A DNA stretch of 10,459 nt from assembly GCA_964438695.1 (NCBI GenBank), contig CAYTKP010000030.1, positions 1 through 10,459 of the forward strand, written 5' to 3'. Below the pieces are notes generated by a model. The model had not been told where the DNA came from, ran no database searches, and saw nothing but the letters and a program-made list of their open reading frames with translations. A program made the position numbers and the translations under genes. Positions within the stretch are counted from its first letter, which is position 1, and each line of letters starts with the position of its first letter. Shown one piece after another: positions 1 to 5,427 of the stretch. This DNA is from Phoenicimicrobium sp964438695. Its GTDB lineage: Bacteria > Atribacterota > Phoenicimicrobiia > Phoenicimicrobiales > Phoenicimicrobiaceae.

Positions 1-65
1 AATAAAAATAAAAAAATCGAGTATCGCGTAAAGAAAAAGTACCCTGCTAAAGCTTATACTAACTT
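1..65. other. AT-rich window edge with short GC-containing patch
   Basis: No gene is seen here. Read on the minus strand, this is the stretch just downstream of the SYLF gene stop codon. It has a short GC-containing patch around 18-29 (ATCGAGTATCGCG on the plus strand) followed, in the minus direction, by T-rich sequence that runs off the window. The T tract would suit a transcript end, but the only stem I find before it is 3 bp (CGA/TCG), too weak to call a terminator. Confidence 0.3.
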
Positions 66-764
66 TTATTGTTTGCTAACTTTCTTAGTTAGTAATAATA
101 ACTTCAATACTGCTGGATTTACAGATATTTTATTTTTTAATATAATACGGTTAGATATTGTCCTCCCATAAAATAATTTATTTGCCTGCTCATCCTCTTC
201 AATAACTGAACCTTGTAGGGAAACCCCGATATAAGCTCCTTTACTTATAGAATAAGAATATATCGAAGCTTTAAGCTTATAATCTGTATCTGCTGAAAGA
301 GACCTTCCCAGAGGGCCTGCGGCAATACTTGCACTGCCTCCCAGAGTAAAATTCTCTTCCATAAATCCCTCCATCCCCCGTTCATTATAAATAACTAAAA
401 CTAGGGCAATTGATTGAATGCCTATCTGAGGACCAGCACTTATACTTTTAATCTTTACAAAGGCTGGACCATACCATATCCTCGTTTTACTATCTTTTCT
501 AAATATTATACCTTTTCCATACTGCCCACCTATTCCTATTCCTATTTTAATTATAGATGGGAAAATAGCTATGCCTTTTGCTTCTTTCAAAAGCGCTCCA
601 AAGGCACCACTATCCCCTGATGCTGACATTTCTTCCAAGACCTTGATAGATTCGTTAATTGTTTCTGTTGGGGTCATCGTCTTAGGAGCTGCTTGGCTTA
701 TGAAAACTAAAATTAAAACAAACAGCAATGCTAAAACAATATGTTTAATTACTTTGCTTTTCAT
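66..764 (-). CDS. Secreted SYLF (YSC84-like) lipid-binding protein
   Basis: Probable exported lipid-binding protein of the SYLF/YSC84 family, known from eukaryotic phosphoinositide-binding proteins and from many uncharacterised bacterial envelope proteins. With the ATG at 764 it is 232 residues. Residues 1-25 form a signal peptide (basic start, long hydrophobic core, ISQA before AP); there is no lipobox cysteine. The SYLF domain spans about residues 33-200: AKGIAIFP near 62-69, a Gly-rich strand (IGIGIGGQYGKG) near 74-85, W near 97, SAGPQIG near 109-115, then LGGSASIAAGPLGR near 141-154 and a final KGAYIGVSLQGS near 175-186. A GTG at 791 would add nine residues, but GGAGG lies inside that extension 13 nt before the ATG, and the signal peptide begins naturally at the ATG. 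It is the last gene of a minus-strand set after the glycosyltransferase, 129 bp away. The ligand is unknown; a membrane-lipid role is inference from the family and the neighbouring glycosyltransferase. Confidence 0.85.
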   Translation of the reverse strand: MKSKVIKHIVLALLFVLILVFISQAAPKTMTPTETINESIKVLEEMSASGDSGAFGALLKEAKGIAIFPSIIKIGIGIGGQYGKGIIFRKDSKTRIWYGPAFVKIKSISAGPQIGIQSIALVLVIYNERGMEGFMEENFTLGGSASIAAGPLGRSLSADTDYKLKASIYSYSISKGAYIGVSLQGSVIEEDEQANKLFYGRTISNRIILKNKISVNPAVLKLLLLTKKVSKQ

Positions 765-833
765 CTTCTGTTTTACGCCTCCATAATTCACAATTAGAAT
801 TTTTTATAAAACTTTTCTTCTCCTTTAATCTTG

Positions 834-890
834 CCTCTGCTTACGCAGGAGCGAAATCGGTGAAACTTATCCCGGGGAAATGGGAAACGA
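834..890 (-). repeat. GC-rich structured intergenic block (possible repeat unit)
   Basis: This intergenic block between the glycosyltransferase and SYLF genes is clearly richer in G+C than its surroundings. On the minus strand it holds a short dyad around TCCCCGGGA and a hairpin at 834-851 (CTCCTGC, loop GTAA, GCAGAGG; seven positions with one C-A mismatch and one G-U). The loop is a GNRA tetraloop. No T run follows, so it is not a standard terminator. It could be a dispersed repeat, an mRNA-stabilising structure, or chance. Only one copy is present in this window. Confidence 0.3.
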
Positions 891-893
891 GAA

Positions 894-2072
894 TTAGATT
901 TGATTTAAATTTTTTATCTCCATTACTTCTCTATATAAATTTAGCATTCTTTCAGACACTATATCTATACTATATCTTTCTGAGGTCTTTAATGCCCCCT
1001 GAGAGAGTCTTTCTCTTAATTCTGGTTCTCTGATAATTTTATCTAAGGCATTAGCAAACTTTTCGATATCATTATCATTATCGACCAACAGTCCGTCTAG
1101 CCCATCTGTCAGTATATCTACTGCTCCCGGCGCCTTAACTGCTAATACGGGAATACCGGAAGCCAAAGCTTCTATAATTACTATACCAAAGGTTTCTGTA
1201 GTCGAAGCAATGGTAAATAGATACGCTATTTTATAATAATGGCGGATTTCTTCATTTTTGACTTCACCGGTGAATATCACCTGTTCTTCTATTTGTAAAG
1301 ATCGAACCAGATTTTTTAGTTCTTCTATAGCTGGTCCTCCCCCTACTATCAACAACCTCACATTACTAATGCCCTTCCTTTTTGTAATAGCTAAGGCCTC
1401 TATTATCTTATCGATGCTTTTTTCTTGAGCTACCCTGCCTACATAGAGAATTATTTTATCATCTTCTTTGAGATTATATCTCTTTCTAATTTCTGAACAC
1501 TTTAGCTCATCTTTCTGCCTAAATGGATCCAAATCTATTGCATTAGGTATAACTTCAATTCTATTCTTAATACCATAACTTTTTATTAATTCTTTCATTG
1601 ACCCAGAGGGTGTAGTAATACAATCAATCTTATAAGCCAAGTTAAATATTATTCTTTTAATTGCTTCTTGAGTTAATTTTTCTGGTATAGGCGCAATATA
1701 ATAAGCATAGCGTTCATATTGAGTATGAAGAGTTAGAATCTTGGGAATACCTAATTTTTTTCCATACATTATTGCTGGTGAACTTAACACAAAGGGGTGA
1801 TGAACATGAATAATATCGGGATTAAATTCGGTTATTACTTTTTTCGCTCTAAAGGACAAAGGTATAGCAATAGGATATTTTACTTTTTTAGTTAAATTTA
1901 CTGACCTATATCTGAATACATTTTTCTCCTGGTCAATATAACCATCTACCTGAGGAGCAAAAACATAAGTTTCATGCCCTTTTCTTTCGTAGGCTTCTTT
2001 TAAAGATACTATACTGGTAACAACCCCATTAACTAAGGGTTTATAACAATTAGTAAAAAAAGCAATTCTCAT
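894..2072 (-). CDS. GT4-family glycosyltransferase (likely glycolipid-forming)
   Basis: Retaining, nucleotide-sugar-dependent GT-B glycosyltransferase of family GT4, 392 residues, the usual length. The N-terminal acceptor domain starts with MRIAFFTNCYKPLVNGVVTSI (residues 1-21), where the NGV motif matches diacylglycerol glucosyltransferases and the PimB/MgtA mannosyltransferases. HVHHPF (89-94) and TLHTQYERY (114-122) continue this pattern. The C-terminal donor domain carries GRVAQEKSID (212-221) with the Arg and Lys that contact the donor phosphates, VGGGP (243-247), and the EX7E motif E293-E301 in TETFGIVIIEALASGIPV. There is no signal peptide or transmembrane helix, so it is expected to work at the cytoplasmic face of the membrane. 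GGAG lies 8 nt before the ATG. It sits 56 bp after the TPR gene and upstream of the SYLF gene. The best guess is a 1,2-diacylglycerol 3-glucosyltransferase-like enzyme; donor and acceptor cannot be fixed from sequence. Confidence 0.87.
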   Translation of the reverse strand: MRIAFFTNCYKPLVNGVVTSIVSLKEAYERKGHETYVFAPQVDGYIDQEKNVFRYRSVNLTKKVKYPIAIPLSFRAKKVITEFNPDIIHVHHPFVLSSPAIMYGKKLGIPKILTLHTQYERYAYYIAPIPEKLTQEAIKRIIFNLAYKIDCITTPSGSMKELIKSYGIKNRIEVIPNAIDLDPFRQKDELKCSEIRKRYNLKEDDKIILYVGRVAQEKSIDKIIEALAITKRKGISNVRLLIVGGGPAIEELKNLVRSLQIEEQVIFTGEVKNEEIRHYYKIAYLFTIASTTETFGIVIIEALASGIPVLAVKAPGAVDILTDGLDGLLVDNDNDIEKFANALDKIIREPELRERLSQGALKTSERYSIDIVSERMLNLYREVMEIKNLNQI

Positions 2073-2128
2073 TTTGTTTTCTCCATAATCTTAAATTAAA
2101 TTATTATTCTATCCAGTTTTGATTATTT

Positions 2129-3037
2129 TTATTTTTTTTCTGCTTCCTTTAACCAATATTCTGCCTTCTTGTTATCCGGCTCTAAACGGAGAACTTCCCT
2201 CCAATTGTTTGCTGCCTCCTGATAATTTCCTCGTTCATAATAAATTCTACCCAACCAATAATAAGCCGAGGAAAAATTAGGATTATACCTAACTGCCTGA
2301 CGATATTCGTATATAGCTTTCTCATATAATTTTTGTTCGTAAGAATTATATCCTGCCTCGTAATGAGAATATGCTTCCTTCCCGTATTTTATAGAATTTT
2401 CTACTTTGGTATAAAAATATTGAGCCCGAGGATAATAGGGATCAATCTCTAACACTTTTTGCCAGGAAGAAAGAGAATCATTCAATCTGCCAATTTCATA
2501 GAATACTCTGCCTAACCAATAATGGGCTTTGATTATTTTTGGGTCAATTTCAATCGCTTTTTGTAAGTATAGAATACAGCCATCATAATCTTCTCTTTGA
2601 TAAGCTGCATATCCTAATCGATAATAAGCAAAAGCCAATTTTTTTTGGGCTTCTGGAGAAATTACTTTCTTTTTTTGAATAAGCTCTATATATCTCTCCC
2701 ACTCCCTTGCCTCTCTATAGTACCAGTTAGTATATTGATAAATCTGGGCAAGATAGTAATGAGCTTCTATAAAATCAGGGTCAGCCTTAACAGCTTTTTC
2801 ACCATATTCAATGGCCTGAACCCATAACTCTTTATTGGGATAATTTGCCCCCTGGTAAGTGTCAATTGCCTCTTCCATCTTGTTTATAGCCATTTCCAGG
2901 TAATCAGATGCTTCTTGAGAAACAGTCTCCCCGGTAGTTTTTTCCTGACCAATTGCAAAACTAAAACTGAATGTTGATAACAAAGCACAAATAATTATAC
3001 TTGATATTAAAAATATTTTAAGACATTTCTTTTTCAT
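2129..3037 (-). CDS. Secreted tetratricopeptide-repeat protein
   Basis: Exported TPR scaffold of 302 residues. Residues 1-28 look like a signal peptide (MKKKCLK, hydrophobic core ISSIIICALLSTF, cut near SFSFA); the cysteines in it do not form a lipobox. After a short linker (about 29-45) come around six TPR-type helix pairs up to the C-terminus. The repeated signature is clear in HYYLAQIY (93-100), YYRLGYAAY (138-146), HYWLGRVFY (172-180) and YYWLGRIYY (259-267), each followed by an acidic-proline turn such as EIDP or RLEPD. The last three full repeats are best preserved. TPR proteins act as protein-protein scaffolds; the partner is unknown. AGGAG lies 9 nt upstream of the ATG, and a strong promoter is found 31-60 bp upstream. 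It is the first gene of the TPR, glycosyltransferase, SYLF set, which suggests an envelope-assembly job (inference). Confidence 0.85.
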   Translation of the reverse strand: MKKKCLKIFLISSIIICALLSTFSFSFAIGQEKTTGETVSQEASDYLEMAINKMEEAIDTYQGANYPNKELWVQAIEYGEKAVKADPDFIEAHYYLAQIYQYTNWYYREAREWERYIELIQKKKVISPEAQKKLAFAYYRLGYAAYQREDYDGCILYLQKAIEIDPKIIKAHYWLGRVFYEIGRLNDSLSSWQKVLEIDPYYPRAQYFYTKVENSIKYGKEAYSHYEAGYNSYEQKLYEKAIYEYRQAVRYNPNFSSAYYWLGRIYYERGNYQEAANNWREVLRLEPDNKKAEYWLKEAEKK

Positions 3038-3067
3038 CTTTATTTTCTCCTTTCAATCTTTATTTTA

Positions 3068-3097
3068 ATTATATCATCTTTTTTGATATTAAGTCTA
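3068..3097 (-). promoter_or_regulatory. Promoter for the TPR-glycosyltransferase-SYLF operon
   Basis: On the minus strand a perfect TATAAT (-10, plus-strand 3068-3073) lies 18 bp downstream of TAGACT (-35, 3092-3097; four of six matches to TTGACA). The -10 is 30 bp before the TPR start codon, leaving room for a short leader with the ribosome site. The -35 sits within an inverted repeat, so repression or activation at this site is likely. Confidence 0.6.
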
Positions 3098-3107
3098 TAA
3101 CATCAAA
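3082..3107. promoter_or_regulatory. Candidate operator: 10-6-10 inverted repeat on the -35
   Basis: The arms TTTGATATTA (3082-3091) and TAACATCAAA (3098-3107) are complementary at nine of ten positions, with the 6-bp spacer AGTCTA between them. The spacer is exactly the -35 hexamer of the minus-strand promoter read from the other strand. The geometry suits a dimeric helix-turn-helix regulator. Its identity is unknown and no regulator of this type is encoded next to it; the ECF sigma factor in the window does not bind sites of this kind. Confidence 0.5.
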
Positions 3108-3109
3108 TA

Positions 3110-3295
3110 TTATGGACAGATAGCTAAAAAAGGTAAAAAAGGATCAATATTTATTTTTTGTTTTTCTAATTCTCTCGCCAAGATAAAGCTCATATTTATG
3201 TCTAGTATGCCTATCTTAATAATATTATAAATAATATTGTTAAGAAGATATTTATTATTTGTATGAAAGAAATCTGTCCTGACTGGCGTATTAGA
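3110..3295 (-). other. Unexplained stop-free frame, possible gene remnant
   Basis: The minus strand is open for 61 codons from 3295 to the TAA at 3110. The C-terminal part, from an ATG at 3193 onward, reads MSFILARELEKQKINIDP and continues to PFLAICP. It has a plausible mix of charged and hydrophobic residues, but there is no Shine-Dalgarno sequence before the ATG and none of the translation matches a family I know. It could be the decayed C-terminal end of a lost gene, a 27-residue small protein, or chance. The frame crosses the AT palindrome. Confidence 0.2.
3215..3244. promoter_or_regulatory. 12-bp-arm AT palindrome
   Basis: The arms CTTAATAATATT (3215-3226) and AATATTGTTAAG (3233-3244) pair along all 12 positions with one G-T, around the 6-bp spacer ATAAAT. 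No T run follows on either strand. In duplex DNA it could be an operator for the plus-strand cassette; as RNA it would be a weak AU hairpin. Confidence 0.35.
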
Positions 3296-3352
3296 TTATG
3301 GGAACTTTTAACCAATAAAACTATCCATATCCTATCTAATAGATTAAAATAA
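3263..3352 (+). other. 29-codon mini-ORF upstream of the sigma cassette
   Basis: The frame starts MKEICPDWRIRLWELL and ends NRLK, stopping 20 bp before the next gene's ATG. It contains two tryptophans and a cysteine. There is no recognisable ribosome-binding site (the region before the ATG is TTTATTATTTGT), and the frame partly overlaps the antisense open frame. It may be a leader peptide or only a chance ORF; I lean towards chance. Confidence 0.18.
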
Positions 3353-3372
3353 ATTGTAAAGGGAAGAAAAAT

Positions 3373-4053
3373 ATGATAAAAAGATTTAAGAAATACATTA
3401 TATTATCTATAATAGTCTTTATCTTGGTAGCTTTTAGCTCAATATCTATCTATGCCTGGGATAACTGCCCGTATGGCTTAGAAGATGACCCTTATCCTGG
3501 GGAATGCAAAAGATATATAGATACAGATGGGGATGGTATTTGCGACCGCTCTCAACTGGCTCCTGAAGACCGTGAGAATATAAAAGATGACATCAATTAT
3601 TCTGAAGAACTAAAGGAGAATGCTGCACAAGAATTAATTGTTGCTGAGGCTGTAAACAGTCAAAAAACAATCCCCAACTCTCCTTCTACGGAGAGGAAAT
3701 ATCTACCAAATTATAATTTTTTAGAAATATTTTTAATAACTCTTTTAATATATTTTGGTGGAAAATTATTAGCTCGAAAACTAAAAATAAGTGTTTGTCA
3801 ACAAAGAAAATTTTGGAACATTCTATTATTAGTCAGTTTTATCGGTTCAGCTGGAATAGGAATGATTTTGGTATTTATTAGAGACTTTGAATGGTTTAAG
3901 TCTATTGATTTTAACTTTCTATTCTGGCACGTAGAATTTTCTATTGTTATGACTCTATTAGGCCTATTTCATGCTCTCTGGCATTTAAAATATTATCTGT
4001 CGATATTCAAAAAGAAAAAGAGAAAGAAAGAAGACAATGCCTGCAGGCCCTAA
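3373..4053 (+). CDS. Membrane protein with DTDGDGICD head and His-bearing helices
   Basis: Uncharacterised 226-residue envelope protein. Residues 8-28 are a signal peptide or first membrane helix. A short extracytoplasmic head follows, WDNCPYGLEDDPYPGECKRYIDTDGD... with cysteines 32, 45 and 57 and the loop DTDGDGICD at 50-58, which resembles the Asp-rich calcium loops of thrombospondin type 3 repeats and EF hands. I recall the same CPYG...DPYPG.C...DTDGDGICD head on other bacterial membrane redox proteins, so this is a known but unexplained module. A polar linker (about 60-112) leads to three hydrophobic helices near 115-135, 147-169 and 182-210. The last one carries H186, H200 and H204 (WH...FHALWH), a pattern seen in haem-binding four-helix membrane domains such as DUF4405-like proteins. 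The C-terminus is a Lys-rich cytoplasmic tail. AAGGGAAG precedes the ATG. It is 24 bp upstream of the sigma gene. A redox or metal-sensing role is inference. Confidence 0.6.
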   Translation: MIKRFKKYIILSIIVFILVAFSSISIYAWDNCPYGLEDDPYPGECKRYIDTDGDGICDRSQLAPEDRENIKDDINYSEELKENAAQELIVAEAVNSQKTIPNSPSTERKYLPNYNFLEIFLITLLIYFGGKLLARKLKISVCQQRKFWNILLLVSFIGSAGIGMILVFIRDFEWFKSIDFNFLFWHVEFSIVMTLLGLFHALWHLKYYLSIFKKKKRKKEDNACRP

Positions 4054-4077
4054 AAAGTAGAAAGAATTAAAAAAATT

Positions 4078-4659
4078 ATGATTACAGATTCAGAGTGTAT
4101 TAATAAAACTGATAAACAGTTAGTAGCTCTAACTTTAAAAAATCAAGACTACTATTTATGCCTAATGAAACGTTATGAGGGCAGGCTCCTTAATTATATT
4201 CTAAAAATATCCAATATAAATAAAGAAGATGCAGAAGATATTTTGCAGGAAGTATTTCTCAAGGCCTACCAAAACTTAAATGATTTTGATTTGAATTTTA
4301 AATTTTCTAACTGGATATATAGTATTGCTCACAATACCACTATCAGTACTTTCAGAAAGAAAAATATTCGTCCCCAGTCAGTTTCCTGGGATAATGAAGA
4401 ATTAATAAACATATTGGAATCCACCTATAATGTGGAAAAAGATACTATTCGACAATTAGCTTATGAGCAGATACTGGATATTATCAATCGTTTACCTTTA
4501 AAATACAAAGAAGTATTAATTTTAAAATTTATTGAAAACAAAGATTATAAGGAAATAAGTGATATCTTGCATAAACCAATGGGTACTATAGCTACTTTAA
4601 TAAACCGAGCTAAAAAGTCTCTTAAACAAGAACTACTTAAGGAGGGCCTTAAACTCTAA
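4078..4659 (+). CDS. ECF-subfamily RNA polymerase sigma factor
   Basis: Extracytoplasmic-function sigma factor of 193 residues, carrying only regions 2 and 4. Region 2 lies at about 28-97, with the core-binding DAEDILQEVFLKAY (51-64) and FSNWIYSIAHNTTISTFRKKN (76-96), which melts and reads the -10. Region 4 lies at about 130-182: RLPLKYKEVLILKFIENKDYKEISDILHKPMGTIATLINRAKKSLK-type helix-turn-helix that reads the -35. The linker between the two is short and acidic, with no extra C-terminal domain. The ribosome site is weak (an AGAAAG-like patch in A-rich sequence), which suits low, regulated expression. The gene stops 3 bp before the next membrane-protein gene, a spacing typical of sigma/anti-sigma pairs. 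Its regulon is unknown. Confidence 0.93.
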   Translation: MITDSECINKTDKQLVALTLKNQDYYLCLMKRYEGRLLNYILKISNINKEDAEDILQEVFLKAYQNLNDFDLNFKFSNWIYSIAHNTTISTFRKKNIRPQSVSWDNEELINILESTYNVEKDTIRQLAYEQILDIINRLPLKYKEVLILKFIENKDYKEISDILHKPMGTIATLINRAKKSLKQELLKEGLKL

Positions 4660-4662
4660 AAT

Positions 4663-5388
4663 ATGAAAAATATCAGTGAACAAGTATTAAAACGAATAAA
4701 AGAGAATAATATTAAACCAAAACCTCGATGGTATTTTTTAACTAAAAATTACTTTATCTGGTCGATGTTTGGAGTCTCAGTAATCTTAGGAAGTTTTGCT
4801 TTTAGCATGATTTTGTTTATTATTAAACAGCTTGATTGGGATGTCTATCATTATATTGGAGATAGTTTTCTAAAAACTGTTTTTATAAGCTTGCCCTACC
4901 TCTGGCTAATATTTCTCCTCCTATTTATTGGGGTAGCCTATTATAACTTTATCCATACTAAAAGGGGTTATCGATTTAAGTTTATATCAATTCTTTTAAT
5001 CAGCCTGATAATTAGTGCAACTTTGGGCACTATCCTTTATTCTAATGGTCTTAGTGAAAATTTAGGAAATATCTTTTTTGAGAAAATTCCCTACTATAAT
5101 AGATTGGTTTATACCTGTGAAAAGCAATGGATGCAACCAGAAAGAGGTCTTTTAGCAGGAATAATTATAGAAAAAGTATCCCCTGAAAACAATTTTATCC
5201 TTAAAGATTTAGATAATAATAAATGGAAAATCAAAGCTGATAAAACAATCTGGAAAGGTAAATTAACTCCTACCCCGGGTTTGAAAATAAAACTTATAGG
5301 TAAATTAATAGATAATAATACTTTTGAAGCGAGAGAAATTAGATCCTGGGAAGGTCAAGGGCAATTCAAAAAAGGGAAAAATTGGTAA
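4663..5388 (+). CDS. Three-helix membrane protein, putative non-canonical anti-sigma factor
   Basis: Uncharacterised 241-residue inner-membrane protein. A basic N-terminal stretch of about 30 residues (MKNISEQVLKRIKENNIKPK and onward) precedes three membrane helices near 31-54, 72-97 and 106-127. The basic loop HTKRGYRFK (98-106) places the N-terminus in the cytoplasm and residues 128-241 outside. That outer part is a beta-rich domain (about 163-230): GLLAGIIIEKVSPENNFILKD..., WKIKADKTIW, GLKIKLIGKLID and FEAREIRSW, which reads like a small OB-fold. There is no zinc-binding HxxxCxxC motif of classical anti-sigma factors. I recall similar proteins paired with ECF sigma factors in uncultured lineages, all unannotated. 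Its start is 3 bp after the sigma stop, and the nearest GGAGG (4641-4645) is 17 nt away, so translation may be coupled to the sigma gene. An anti-sigma or sensor role is inference from position and topology. Confidence 0.6.
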   Translation: MKNISEQVLKRIKENNIKPKPRWYFLTKNYFIWSMFGVSVILGSFAFSMILFIIKQLDWDVYHYIGDSFLKTVFISLPYLWLIFLLLFIGVAYYNFIHTKRGYRFKFISILLISLIISATLGTILYSNGLSENLGNIFFEKIPYYNRLVYTCEKQWMQPERGLLAGIIIEKVSPENNFILKDLDNNKWKIKADKTIWKGKLTPTPGLKIKLIGKLIDNNTFEAREIRSWEGQGQFKKGKNW

Positions 5389-5390
5389 CT

Positions 5391-5427
5391 CACCTTCTAA
5401 TTAAAAATAAAGGAAGGAATATTTTTT
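5391..5427 (+). terminator. Weak possible terminator of the sigma cassette
   Basis: Between the convergent genes, CCTTC (5393-5397) can pair with GAAGG (5413-5417) over a 15-nt A-rich loop, followed by AATATTTTTT. The stem is short and the loop long, so it is marginal. The position, right after the last gene of the plus-strand block, is what makes it worth listing. Confidence 0.3.

Larger units (their letters stand above)
3038..3372. other. Divergent intergenic region, 335 bp
   Basis: The region separates the minus-strand TPR operon from the plus-strand sigma-factor cassette. It contains the TPR promoter and operator at its left end, an AT palindrome at 3215-3244, and two weak reading frames. 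One is a minus-strand frame free of stops from 3295 to the TAA at 3110 (61 codons, only internal ATG at 3193, no ribosome site). The other is a plus-strand mini-ORF at 3263-3352. A GGAACTT heptamer at 3301-3307 resembles an ECF -35 element but lacks a convincing -10. No confident housekeeping promoter for the plus-strand genes was found. Confidence 0.5.

Noticed and set aside
1..65. Rho-independent terminator after the SYLF gene
   Set aside because: A T-rich tract is present but no stem longer than 3 bp precedes it within the window.
414..786. Two plus-strand reading frames (414-620 and 571-786) inside the SYLF gene
   Set aside because: They lie antisense to a gene with a clear domain and signal peptide, and their translations have no recognisable motif.
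764..791. GTG at 791 as the start of the SYLF gene
   Set aside because: Its only upstream Shine-Dalgarno is about 25 nt away, whereas GGAGG inside the extension serves the ATG at 764, where a proper signal peptide begins.
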